Shown in pieces: positions 34,405 through 45,700 of a stretch of DNA of 64,000 bases (position 1 is its first letter; every line of letters starts with the position of its first letter). The notes under the pieces were generated by a model that was given only the letters and a program-made list of their open reading frames with translations, was not told the origin of the DNA and searched no databases. Source of the DNA: Nicotiana tabacum (lineage: Eukaryota > Streptophyta > Magnoliopsida > Solanales > Solanaceae); the NCBI RefSeq assembly GCF_000715075.1, contig NC_134089.1, positions 111,421,157 through 111,485,156 on the forward strand. Direction: 5' to 3'. A program made the translations under genes and the position numbers.

Positions 34405-35215
34405 ACCCTGGGAAAACGAGACTAAGGAGTGGAGACCCTGTATCTAATATAAAATCAACCAGGGAGTAGAGATCCTATGTTGGAAAAGACGCTAGGGAGT
34501 AGAGACCATATATCTGAAATAAAATCAACTAGGGAGTAGAGACCCTATGTTGGAAAAGATACTAGGGAGTGAAGACCTTATGTCTAAAATAACATCAACT
34601 AGGGAGTAGAGACCCTATATTGGAAAAGAGACTAGGGAGTGGAGACCCTATGTCTGAAATAAAATCAACTAGGGAGTGAAGACCCCATGTTAGAAAAGAG
34701 ACTAGGGAATGAAGAACATATGTCTAAAATAACATCAACTAGGGAGTGGAGACCATATGTCTAAAATAACATCAATTAGGGAGTGGAGACCCTATGTTGG
34801 AAAGGAGACTAGGGAGTAGAGACCTTATGTCTACATTAAAATCAACTAGAGAGTGGAGACCCTATGTTGGAAAAGGAGACTAGGGAGTGAAGACCCTATG
34901 TCTAAAATAAAATCAACTAGAGAATGGAGACCCTATGTTGGAAAGGAGACTAGGGAGTGGAGATCCTGTGTCTAAAATAATATCAACTAGAGAGTGGAGA
35001 CCCTATGTTAGAAAAGAGACTAGGGAGTAGAGACCCTATGTCTAAAATAATGTCAACTAGGGAGTGGAGACTCTATGTCTAAAATAAAATCAACTAGGGA
35101 ATGGAGACCTTATATTGGAAAAGGAGACTAGGGAGTGGAGACTCTATGTCTAAATTAAAATCAACTAGGGAATGGAGACCCTATGTTGGAAAATACAGCT
35201 AGGGATTGGTGTACC
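34405..35215 (-). repeat. Tandem array in Ogre-2 3' UTR, alternating ~33- and ~37-bp units
   Basis: On the + strand, AGGGAGTGGAGACCCTATG is followed alternately by TTGGAAAAGAGACT and TCTAAAATAAAATCAACT. About 22-24 monomers form a ~70-bp higher unit. It occupies the same part of the UTR as the 50-bp array of Ogre-1 but the sequence is different. Confidence 0.92.
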
Positions 35216-35572
35216 CTATACTACCATGATTTTGAACTTCCTTTCTTTTATTTCTTCTCTTTTATTAAGGGAATGAGTAAAATGCTGGAAAGAATTTGGA
35301 GAAGACATGCCTTTTTGGAGTTGTTGCTGCTACAGAGCTATTTTAGTCTCCACGCGGTTTTTTTGTTACACCTGCTTCTTGTAAGGTTGCTTTGGATTGA
35401 ACCTGTTTCCTTTTTTTTAAACAAAGAATAATTTGTCAGTTTGAAACGGTGGTTGGTTTTGTGGCCTTGATTGTTTTAGTCGCCTGATCTTGGCCTAGCT
35501 TCTTTGATGATACTTTCAACTACAACTGATTGTTTCCTAAAGACCAGTTCATTTCTGGCTCCGGAGAACCTT

Positions 35573-35820
35573 TGGATTTTCCAAACCTTGGCATGACTTA
35601 GTCACATGGGACTTAATCTTTTCAACTTTGTTTTGCCTATGTGGGCATTTGACTTTCTTTCTTCCAATTTTTAACTTCAAAGCATTGGGTAATCCTTGGA
35701 TTTTCAAACTTTGCCAAGACAATTAGTCACACGAGACTCAACCTTTTTAACATCATTTTTCTCTTATAGGCATTTCAATTTGATGTCCTTCTTTTGAGAG
35801 TTTTGATTTTGAAGCATCGG
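35573..35820 (-). repeat. ~121-bp direct duplication in Ogre-2 3' UTR
   Basis: Two copies share TGGATTTTC-AAAC, TTAGTCACA, GGACT-AA or GAGACTCAA, and GGCATTT, starting near 35573 and 35694. Confidence 0.7.
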
Positions 35821-36544
35821 ACACCATGGTCAGTCGGGGGTCAACTTGATGCCCCTGCCGAGTTTGGGTTCTTTTTTGCATATTAGCTTGTACCAAATGA
35901 GAACCCTGTAAATTAGTCTTGTCATCCCTTCTTTGTCTTAGTTTCAGAACAGAGTTAGACCGAAAAAAACAAACAATAGAATGTATAATAAATTTAGACA
36001 AGAGGTATCCCTTTCGGGGAAAGGAAAGAAGGACTTATCTGGAGTACATGCGGACTTCAATGAACATGACATGCCTTTTGGACTAGATGCTTGATGTGTG
36101 TAAACCGTCCATCTCTCAAAAATTCATCACAACCTTTGCCTCAAAATCGAGAAACCTCGCCCGGGATTGTGCCGATACCAATGGTTGTGAGGAACCTTTC
36201 TTTTATTTTTTTTCCCGATCAGTAGTGCCCTTTGTAGGTTTTCACCAGCTGACCTCTTTCATCTCTCTTCTCACCATCGCCTTATAGTGCTCTTTGCAAG
36301 TTTTCACTAACAAGACTCTCTCATTTTTTGTTTCTCTCATTTGGTTGTATCAAATCCAAGTAACTGTATCCTCCAATTCTAAACATCATTGTCGATTGAT
36401 CGGAAGGACTTGAAAAGGAATTGGGATAAAAAAATTGGATTGAATTAAACCTTTCAGTCGAAACCATCGCCGAACCATTATAACAGCTGCCCCAGTTTCA
36501 ACTTTTAGGGGAATTTGGATTTTTGTTTTGGTGTGATTAAACCC

Positions 36545-36584
36545 CAGAGAGAGACTATCTATGTATCCTTTCGGAATTAAGTCG
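36545..36584 (-). repeat. Dispersed Ogre module, copy F
   Basis: Minus strand: GAACTATGTTCGACTTAATTCC then AAAGGATACATAG. It lies 296 bases after the pol stop, matching copy C of Ogre-1 (236). More diverged than the others. Confidence 0.72.
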
Positions 36585-36879
36585 AACATAGTTCCAAGGA
36601 ACTTTTTTGTTTTTGTTTTGTTTTTTCTTTTGTTTTGTTTCTTTTCTCTTTCTTTTTCCTTCTATTTTTCATTTTTCATTTCATTTTATTTTTGTCTTTT
36701 TGTTTTTTTTCCTTTTTTTCTCTTTTTTTCTTTTTCAATAACACTTTGAGGTTCCAAAGAGGGTAATCAAATAAAGGTAACCGGCTCAAAGGATTGGCAA
36801 AAGGGTTAATGTTGTTTGGATTGCGAGAATGAAAGCCTTCTTCATCCCAACTGGGGAATCATTAATGCCACGTAGAGGA

Positions 36880-37035
36880 TCAAACATAGTACCTTTTGAT
36901 TGCACACTCGTTGATAGTTGTTTCAGGGACATTTCCTTCGATATTTCCCAGGTACAATGCTCTCTTTTGGCAATACTCTCTTTACAATGTATGGACCTTT
37001 CCAATCTGGAGCCAATTTTCTTTTACCTGCTCCGG
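36880..37035 (-). pseudogene. pol: Integrase C-terminus of Ogre-2
   Basis: The minus strand reads KLAPDWKGPYIVKRVLP, equivalent to the GPY/F-like module of Ogre-1. After a frameshift it reads GNVPETTINECAIKRYYV and a TGA at 36882-36880. The end matches Ogre-1 (AINSDAVKRYYV). Everything between the RT N-terminus and this module is deleted. Confidence 0.85.
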
Positions 37036-37172
37036 TTCTTTATTTTATTTCCTTAAACTTATCTTCATTGCATTCTGCTTTTTGATTCATTTTTTCGAAG
37101 TCTGACAGCATTTTAGGATCTGGGCATGATATCTGTAAGCATGTTTTGTCATTAAAATCTGCATTAAAAGAA
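37036..37172 (-). pseudogene. pol: RT N-terminal fragment of Ogre-2
   Basis: From the splice acceptor the minus strand reads SFNADFNDKTCLQISCPDPK and FEKMNQKAECNEDKF, matching the acidic segment right after the intron in Ogre-1 (SLYTGSNDMACTTD). It then breaks off and joins the integrase end. Confidence 0.78.
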
Positions 37173-37359
37173 CTAAAAAGAGAATAAAAAAGTGATAAGA
37201 TTAAGAAAAGAGATATTCCTGGACAATAGAATATTAATTTCATTTGATTGATTTTTTAAGGATAGAAGGTTTTGCATTGGAAATTAAGACAATAAAGTAA
37301 AACATCCGAACTACACCCTAAAATAATCCGGATGCAGAAAGGATAGCAAGACCAGCTAC
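37173..37359 (-). other. Intron of Ogre-2, 187 bp, same place as in Ogre-1
   Basis: Donor GAGTCTTG|GTAGCTGG and acceptor CTCTTTTTAG|TTC on the minus strand. Donor context, phase and the following 25 bases align with Ogre-1, giving the same split Cys codon. Confidence 0.82.
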
Positions 37360-37874
37360 CAAGACTCCCGTATGATAGGGAGCTTTCAGGTTTAGCGACC
37401 GCTTTTTGGATTTTCTTCTGTCTCGGCAATGGCTGCAATGGCCTTCAATGCTGGATCAAATTCCCATCATCACAGATCATTTCAACTACTGGCCCATTGG
37501 TGTGAGTAGGCAGAGGATTGTTCGTCATATTAGGGTCATCTTCATCCCTAAGCATTATTGCATGTACCTCGATGAGGTCTTCCACTTCTATTTTAAGAGT
37601 CCAACAGTCTTCAGTATCATGTCCCACTACCCCAGAGTGGTGTTCACATCTAGCATCAACTCGGTGCGAGGGTGACTCGGGGTTCGGCCGATTCGGGGCC
37701 ACTGGCTGCAGCAGACCTAGCCTGATTAGCTTTTGGAACAAGCTTGAATATGATTCACCAATGGGGTTGAATTGATTCCTTCTGAGGGGCTCTCTTGGGC
37801 ATGGATTGTATTAGGGATCATTTGGTTAGGTATTTGACGAGGCCAATGTGTATTGGGATTTCCTGCTCGTACTC
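37360..37874 (-). pseudogene. gag: gag zinc-finger piece fused to the end of protease, Ogre-2
   Basis: From 37874 the minus strand reads a gag linker and then LFQKLIRLGLLQPV-like sequence, followed by the zinc-finger-like CEHHSGVVGHDTEDCWTL (about 37650), equivalent to CEYCSGAPGHDTEKCWKL of Ogre-1. Near 37430 it joins protease-end sequence with two stops, finishing in LPIIRES before the intron donor. The deletion removes the 3' end of gag and the protease catalytic part. The 5' side is cut by the Athila-like LTR at 37875. Confidence 0.83.
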
Positions 37875-39458
37875 TGTCAAATTCTAATATAGTTTAAGAT
37901 ATCGTCCCACAGAGACTGGATAATCTATGCTACAGATTTGTAACATTTTAACTACTATTTGAGAGAATCAAATTAATAAAAAGTGAGTGAGGTTTAAAAC
38001 TTGTTAATTACTTAAACAAAACAATACTTTTGGAAGATTTATAATTTAAAAAGGAGTTGGGAATCATTGAATTCACTCGATAATATTACTATAATAAAAT
38101 CTCAATTTCTACATTTATTTCTCTAAAGAATAATTGCTTATTTCTAATATAATTATATTTTTCTCATTAAGAAAAACCAATTAATAACACTCCGTGAGAA
38201 TTATATTTTAGACTAGTGACATTTAAACCGAAATATTTTTCTTGCTTGAATTGTGCTTAAAAGAAAGTAAAACCTTCGTGAGAATATTTTTACTATGGAA
38301 CAATAATCTTTCCTATAACAATTCCTCCGTGAGAATTAAAACTGAGGCATGCAAGATTACTGACTTGAAATAATAGTTTACTGAAAAATTACTTTCACTT
38401 TACTATTTTATTAATCAGTTATTATATATTAATTTTGCTTCGCGAGAATTACAAAATTAATATATGAATAATCTAGAGATAAAATATATAGACGTGATAA
38501 TAGAGTAATTAGAAACCATCATTTCAGCACAGTATGAAATGTAAATAAAAAGTTTTAAGCCAAGAATATAAAACTGAGATAGTATTATAAAATATATCAA
38601 GCTTCATCAACTATCCTAACAAAAAAGAGATTACTCCATTATGGAATAAGAAAAGCTAAAAAATATATTTAGAAGACTAGAAATATTTAAAATACTAAGG
38701 AAATATTTTTACTACAAAGAAAGAAGACCAAGACTAGTTCTTGTCTTACAAAGATTGAATATGCTTATACAAAGATAGCTTGCTATTTATAGGAAAAGAT
38801 GAGTAGCTTTTGTCATTTTTCACTTTTGCGAATGTGAAATCCATGTATGTCAAGTGACCTTTGTGTATGTAGATTCCATAGATGCAACTATGGCACTTGT
38901 GCTTCACTCTTGACTTCATGAGTTAGTCTTGCAAATGTAGGTTCCATGTATACGAATGTGACCTTTGCAAGTATAGATTCCACACATGCATATATGACTC
39001 TTTTGCTTCCATTCTTGACTTTATGGGTTAGATTTGCAAATGTAGGTTCCATATATGCAAATGTGACCTTTGTGTATATATATTCCACATATGCATCTAT
39101 AGCTCTTTTGCTTCCATTCATGATTTCATGGGTTAGACTTGCAAATGTAGGTTTCATGTATGCGAATGTGACTTTGCGTATATAGATTTCACATATACAA
39201 ATATGCTCTTTTTCATCTCTAATTGTCTCTTTCCATAAGCCCATATGTATATTCCACATTTGCGAATATGAACATGATGTGTGCAACTGTGACTTTGCTT
39301 AATTCTCTTGTCTTTTAGCTTTTTCCTTCTTTTTTATAATTTCTTTTTCCTAGAAGATTTGTTAGAAAATATGAAAGGATAGAATATTATTATTCATATT
39401 TTATTTTAAAAACTTATTTTTTTTCATATGAAATTACATGAATAATTTATATCCATCA
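37875..39458 (-). repeat. 3' LTR of the Athila-like element, 1584 bp
   Basis: On the minus strand it starts TGATGGATATAAATT after a GGGGGTAT tract and ends in AGAATTTGACA. The + strand end is TGTCAAATTCTAATATAG. Left flanking bases TACTC would be one target copy. The 105-bp repeat lies inside. Confidence 0.83.
38826..39270 (-). repeat. 105-bp tandem repeat in the Athila-like LTR, about four copies
   Basis: GCAAATGTAGG recurs at 38931, 39036 and 39141, exactly 105 bp apart, within longer similar units. Because 105 is divisible by three, both strands show open frames with 35-residue repeats; these are not considered genes. Confidence 0.9.
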
Positions 39459-39470
39459 AATACCCCCATA
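39459..39470 (-). other. Polypurine tract of the Athila-like element
   Basis: Minus strand TATGGGGGTATT next to the LTR start. Typical plus-strand primer position. Confidence 0.75.
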
Positions 39471-40538
39471 CTTGAACTTTTGCTCGTTCTCAAGGAAAAA
39501 GAATACTTTTAAAATATATCATCCAAAATCCATAACTATTGTAGGATAGAAAATTTATACAAAATAAATATCCTCCAATATGGTCAATACAATTAACCTT
39601 TTTAAATTCATCAAATATTTTGCCTTATTTCTGAATTTTGCTTTGATCAACAAGAACTTGCAATCTTCTTCCCTTGAATCTTTCAGAATTGATAGATTTA
39701 TGATCACTTATTCAGTTAATATCATACTCTTGTCCATAGGCTTGCTCCTTATATTTTTCTCCACAAATATATGTTCAACACTGATTTTTAGAATCTTTCT
39801 AGGACTTTTCTTGGCTTGTAATGTTAGGCTTTAGGCTGGTAGGATAAGGATATTTTTAGAGTGACTTCTTTTCCCCAGCTTGGAGCAAACATTTCTTGGT
39901 GCTCGACATTTTCTCCCTTTGATAACACTTTTTTTGTCTCTTTTTTTTTTTGTAATCTCAAATATGTTATATTCATATAATTTTTTTTCTTCCATCCTTT
40001 TTTTTAAATATATACACCAATCTCTGCTCATTTTTAGCTGGAAGATCTCATGACTATATATGTATATATAATTACTCCTTTTTTTCTTTTTCTTCTTCTT
40101 TATAATAGATCAAGGTGTTGAAAAAAATGGGATAAAGGCTCAAAGAAGGGTTCTAATAGAATATTTATATGTATTTGGTTAGAAAATAAGAAGGCTAGAA
40201 AATGGTAAATCAAAGAAAGCCTAATTTTATTTTCAAAAAATCAGTGTCACCTATTATTTCGCCTTGAGAAACATTTAGAGCATGTTCTAGCCAAGTTGAT
40301 TGATTCTACTTGTTTTGCGATCATAATTGTTCTCAATTCCAATGATTTCCGGAGATAAAGATGTTTGCTCCTGCCTTCACAAAATCAAAATCATATATAT
40401 GAAATTTACATGGTGAAGATGAAAAGAATTAATCATTGGACATATAGTAGAGAATTTATTTTTTTTAATTAAAAATCTACAAATAGGATAAAGGAGAGAA
40501 AAATAATTATATATAAAGATATAAAGAAAATAGAACTT

Positions 40539-40617
<79 letters not shown>

Positions 40618-41265
40618 TAGATACATATATAACATATACTAGAAATGCATCAGAATATTCCCCCTCCACACGTGAACTGTTTCATCCTCCTGGATAAAAC
40701 ACGTGATAAGAGATATACATATATAAGTATTAATTTAAGAAAAAGAAAAAATTAATACTAATGTGTATAAAATAAAATAAAAAAATCTTTTTCGCTTTCA
40801 AATTTACAATCACAGAAGAAAGCTTGAAAGAAACTGTGACTACACATGTTTTATGTGTAATAGACTGACTAATTTAAGACCTTATCAATCATTTGATCCT
40901 GGTTCAAATATAAACCAAAAATTACATGTGCCAACATTCGAATTGAATCATTAAATGGTTAACCAACCAGTTACTTAGGCATACCGATCACCATGGAGTT
41001 GCTCCTGTGTAGGTGACTCTATTTTTGTAGAGGCCTTCATGAGATGCGCTGGTTGTACAGTAACCTGGATATTAACCAGATTAATTGGTTAAGCATTTAA
41101 TTATCAAACCTATGTTGAACTTATAAGGCTCCAATTCTTCACCCTCAATGGCTACGAGTATGTCACTATAGTTCTGAGTTTAACGTCACCAGCTCAACTT
41201 ATTACCTGTGGAATTCATCAGTCTATCAAAGTGACCGATGAATGTTGCTCAAAATGTCCTCAAAA
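39471..41265 (-). other. 3' UTR of the Athila-like element
   Basis: About 1.8 kb of A/T-rich sequence without a credible frame, containing a long TA run at 40549-40613. No other structure recognised. Confidence 0.6.
40549..40613. repeat. (TA)n microsatellite, about 62 bp
   Basis: Uninterrupted TA repeats. Confidence 0.97.
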
Positions 41266-42484
41266 TTACAATTTTACTCTTTGACTATTTATCTTAAACT
41301 TGTCACCTCCATTGTTCTGTTGGATTTCAATTGCTCCATATGGAGTAATATTTGTTACATTGTAAGGACTTATCCACCTTGATTTTAATTTTTCTGGGAA
41401 TAGCCTGAGTCGACTATTGTAAAGAAGCACTTGATCCTTAATTTTAAAACTTTTTTGTCGGATCAAATTGTCATGCCATTTTTTATTTTTTCTTTAAAAA
41501 GTTTTGCATTTTCATAGGCTTCCAACCTCATTTCTTCCAACTCATTAACCTAAAAAACTCTATTTTACCAGCAGAGGCTAATTCAAAATTTAGTGCTTTT
41601 AGTGCGCAGAAAGCTTTGTGTTCTAATTCAACTAGCAAATGACAAGCTTTCCCAAATACTAATCTATATGTGGATGTTCCGATTGGGGTTTGAACGTCGT
41701 TCGGTATGCCCATAGTGCATCATCTAATTTTAAATCCCAGTCTTTTCTTGAGATTCCAACCGTTTTTTCAAGAATTCTTTTTAACTCACGGTTGGAAACT
41801 TCAACCTGTCCTTGAGTTTGAGCATGATATGGTGTTCCTGTTTTATGAGTCACACCATATTTTATCAGCAAAGTAGAAAATTGTCTATTCATAAAATGAG
41901 TCCCTTGGTCACTAATGATGACTCGTGGTGTGCCAAATCTGGTAAAAATATTTTTTTGAGAAAACTGCACACAATTCGAGCATCATTTTTCCTTGTGGGG
42001 ATGGCATCAACCCATCTTGTCGCATAATCCACAGCCACAAGGATATATTCAAAATAATGAGAGGAAGAAAAAGACCCATGAAATTTATTCCCCAAACATC
42101 AAATATTTCACATACCTATATTGATTGCAATGGCATCTCATCTCTTTTAGTGATGTTACCTGTTCTCTGACACCTATCACATTGTGAAACATATGCTCGG
42201 GCATCTTTAAAGAGAGTCGGCCAGAAAAATCCAGCTTCCAAAACTTTAAAGGCTGTTCGATTTGCTGCATAATGACCTCTAATTGCTCCATCATGATAGT
42301 GATATAAAATTTTGTTCATCTCTTCTTCAGGCACACATCTTCTAATGATTTTATCTGCACAATTTAAACAAGTAAGGTTCATTCCACAAATAATACTTTG
42401 CATCAGATATAAGCTTTTTTCTTTGCTGGTAAGAGAGATCTTGGGGTGTCCACTTTCCAACCAAGTAGTTTGCAATATCTGCAA
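41266..42484 (-). pseudogene. pol: Integrase of the Athila-like element (frameshifted)
   Basis: The zinc-binding N-terminus is at about 42400-42130 (YHYHDGAIRGHYAANRTAFK, YVSQCDRCQRTGN). The core is at about 42080-41660: WGINFMG where Asp is usual (WGIDFMG), LVAVDYATRWVDAIPT, then [14 protein letters not shown] with the second Asp, and [16 protein letters not shown] with the Glu. A C-terminal part (KIKDQVLLYNSRLRLFPEKL, LKSRWISPYNV) ends at about 41266. At least three frame changes split it, near 42090, 41970 and 41700. Confidence 0.87.
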
Positions 42485-42785
42485 ACTAGGGAGGTTGAGT
42501 CACAATTGAGTTAACTGAGAAAATATGTTCATCAGGAAATTCTTCCTTTATTTCGCTAAACTCAAGGGAGGGATTTTCTAATCTAGACAAATGGTCAGCT
42601 ACTTGATTCTCTATTCCTTTTTTATCTTTTATCTCCAGGTCAAATTCTTGTAGAAGTAAAATCCATCTTAACAATCTAGGTCGAGCATCTTTCTTTGCTA
42701 AGAGGTATTTTAATGATCAATAAAAACAGTGAACTTGGTTCCTATCAAATAAGGTCGAAACTTATCAAAAGCAAATACTACTGCT
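42485..42785 (-). pseudogene. pol: RNase H C-terminal part of the Athila-like element
   Basis: Minus strand: AVVFAFDKFRPYLIGTKFTV, then after a frame change [20 protein letters not shown] and [13 protein letters not shown], the usual end of this RNase H. The sequence is cut at 42785 by the LTR-B insertion. Confidence 0.83.
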
Positions 42786-45700
42786 TGTCGTGCCCCCTTA
42801 TTCTTCGTAGAAGTCTAGGTTTCGATATTCATCGGGAACAACTCATTTCCTTTTGGTAATTGCATATTTGAAGAGTCGCCACCTAACGGATTAAGGTGCG
42901 TTAGGAAAACTAGAGCAATTGACTCAGATAACTAGTTTGCATTACCAAAGATTTGGGTAAGGGCTCGAAATAACCTTGAGGGGAAGGTTTTAGGCACCCC
43001 TTGAGGTCCACAATGGTGGGTCCCGGCCAAACTCATTTTTGTGAATTAGTCTTTTAACAGATAGGCAGTCTAAGCACACATATAAGATAAAGGAGATTTA
43101 ACAGATAAGCAGTCTAAGCACACATATGTAAATAAGATGAGGGAAGTCCTAGGTTTGTTAGCCTATAAGATCACTTCTGTGCAATACCCGGTAAACTTCC
43201 CTCGAATAGAGGCATTACACGTGGCATTGGCACACAGGTCATCATATCCTTTACTACCCAATTACCCTCCCTTGGTCATAGCCTAAAGCGTTCTAGCAAT
43301 CATAATATGTATCTATTTACCCGTCCCTTCCTTGTGGTCCTGGAGGTTTTTAGGACCTCTATACTTAGGCAGTTCTAGACACTCCTAAGGTTTTTAAAAG
43401 GTAAAATCTAAGCGACAACAAATAACATATAGGACTGTCAAATAGGGAGGCAATTAAGGGGGCTCATATTTACCTCCACACATAAACAAATAAGTAGCAC
43501 GTCTCAAACAATAGATTTTAAAGAATTTTAGAAGGTCCTAGAACAGGATATCTAGGCAAGCATAACAAAAACAGAATATGCAGCATTGTTGTAAAGCGAA
43601 GTGACAGAAGCCTAATCAGTTTGCCTACTGATTTTAAAGCCTGTTAAACCTGGACAATTTTACAAACAAGCAGAGTATAATTTCACAGTTTTAGACCATT
43701 AATTACCTAAGGCTTGCCTAGGCGTGAGTCTGTATGCAATCATAATTCTGGGAACTAATTAAAACAACTTAAAGTTATTCAGTCCTATAGGCCTGCTGAT
43801 CTAGGCGATTAATGTTACAAAAGCTGATTTCATGCATGTTTATACTAGGACATGATATCTATGTGTTGGGGTTGTTTTTTAACCTCTTTATAGACATTTA
43901 TTCATTTAAGAGACATAGATACGATTTAAATCAAATGCAAACAGAGTCCTACGGCACGATTTCTAATGCACAGAGAGAGATGGTCACTTTATTAAGCATG
44001 ATTACAGTAATAACTTAATGATAGAATTTCTAGGTGACTATGACTTTAGGTAGAATCAGAAGTAAAATATGACTATAACATGTTTCCTAATATGCAAAAT
44101 AGTAAACATGATTATCCTAAGGCAAGATATCTAATGCATAGTTTTATGGCATAGTTTTTAATACAAATAGGCATAGCAAAACTAGAGGCATGATATCTAT
44201 TGCAGAATGTAAACCTAAAGCATGATTTCTACTGCGAATCAACATATATAAATCTAAAGCATGATTTCTACCTAGTTTCCTCACAAAAATCATATAGGAA
44301 CCTTCCCCTTTTTACTAATTACCCCAATATCTGTTTACAAAGAATATAATTACAGACCAGGATCAAATGAATTACATAAATAAATGAAACTATACTATAG
44401 GGAGCCTAAATCAGGCCCAAAGTAAACCTGGGGATGACAGGCCTTCAATACAGTTTCAGAAGCCAAAGATCTCACAGCCAGTAGTGTGTCCTGGTGTGTC
44501 AAAGTTCCCTAAGGACCTCAAGGATCCCGGGCAGTGCTCACACCAAGACCTTTTCTCAAAATAGGAATTGGTTATGTGCAGTGTGGAAGGGCCATCCCTG
44601 GTGTGCTAGAGTTCAGAGGAATCTCAAGGATCCCTAAGCAGTGCACACACCAGAGGGGCAGAACTTAATAGTCTAAGAGTAAAGTGAGAGTGCTTGACAT
44701 AGTTTTGAAAGACTTAGTAAAACAGTGTAGAGACAACTTTAGAAGTGGAAAGATGTCAGAAATGGAAAACAGTTTTAAGAAGATGTTAGGAGTGATAGTT
44801 TTGAGAAGAATATTAAGAGTAGAAAAACAGTTTTGAAATCATTTCTGAGGAAAGCAAATTCAGCAAACAACCAATTAATCGTAGAATACCCAGATTCACA
44901 AACACTTAACAAGCAATTTACAAATATGGGTGAAGGGGATTGGGAACATATAGGGTTGAAACCACATACACTGGGAAATATTTGATACGACAAATGCACA
45001 GAACAACTAGGAGTCCACTGAGCAAGTCAGTCATGGTAATATGCAGTTAAAACATAGAGTAAGGATGTAGCAAAATCATATTGAGGACAAGGGTGTATTG
45101 GACAGAATTGGACATACAATTAGGGCCAATCGAATACATCAGGAGACTAAGTAACTAACATGATCACACCAGTTAAATGGGGGTAAGCAGGGACTAAGTA
45201 AGCATGCTGGACAAGTATCAAGTAACCAAGTGAAGTTTAGACATGCTGATTATACATTGAACAAGAGAAGACAGAATTTAGATATGCTGAATAAAGCAGT
45301 AAATTGAATACATAGCCAATTGAACTAATGCAGGAATGGAACACATGGAGTTTGAGTGTCAAAATTTAACTAAAGACATACCAGTTAAAGAAGAAAGTGC
45401 AAAATGTAAAGCATATGTAGTTCCAATGTCTAGTCTTGGCTTTCAGCCAAATAGATCAATAGTTATCACAAGTAGCAGAGAAAGAAGAGAGAGTTTGAGT
45501 GTGTGTCTGTGTATTCTGAACTTAGTTCATGTTTTTTTGAGAGGTAAAAACAAGAGTGTATATATATCAGTTTAGGAGTAGCACAAATAAGGTAAAGAAT
45601 CAAAAATCAGTCAATTAAGGGCAATCATAGGGTCACAGAATCAATTAACATAAGGGAGTTTGCAATAGATGCCCTAATTAGGGATAATTGATTAACAGTA

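Larger units (their letters stand above)
33688..36879 (-). other. 3' UTR of Ogre-2
   Basis: About 3.2 kb, close to the 3.1 kb of Ogre-1, with module copies E and F, a long tandem array, the ACTGGGGCAGCTG phrase (about 36490) and a T-rich block at 36600-36740 that is purine-rich on the coding strand. No coding frame. Confidence 0.78.
29050..37874 (-). mobile_element. Ogre-2: antisense Ogre-type element, internally deleted and interrupted
   Basis: Reading right to left: a gag zinc-finger piece, the end of protease, an intron, the RT N-terminus, the integrase C-terminus, a 3' UTR, polypurine tract and LTR. The 3' half has the same order of landmarks as Ogre-1. Two internal deletions remove most of protease and nearly all of pol. 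Its LTR is interrupted by the solo LTR at 29761-32559 and its gag by the Athila-like element at 37875. Confidence 0.82.
37875..42785 (-). mobile_element. Athila-like Ty3/Gypsy element, antisense, 5' half absent from this stretch
   Basis: Minus strand order from right to left: RNase H, integrase, 3' UTR, polypurine tract, LTR. Integrase wording ([35 protein letters not shown]) is of the Athila lineage. It is inserted in the gag of Ogre-2. At 42785 it is interrupted inside RNase H by LTR-B; its RT, protease, gag and 5' LTR may lie beyond the right end of the window. No envelope-like ORF is visible. Confidence 0.85.

Noticed and set aside
34405..35215. Regular repeats resembling a CRISPR array
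   Set aside because: Alternating tandem units without variable spacers, inside an Ogre 3' UTR.
38888..39286. 132-codon minus-strand frame
   Set aside because: Tandem repeat of 105 bp, a multiple of three; no independent sign of coding.
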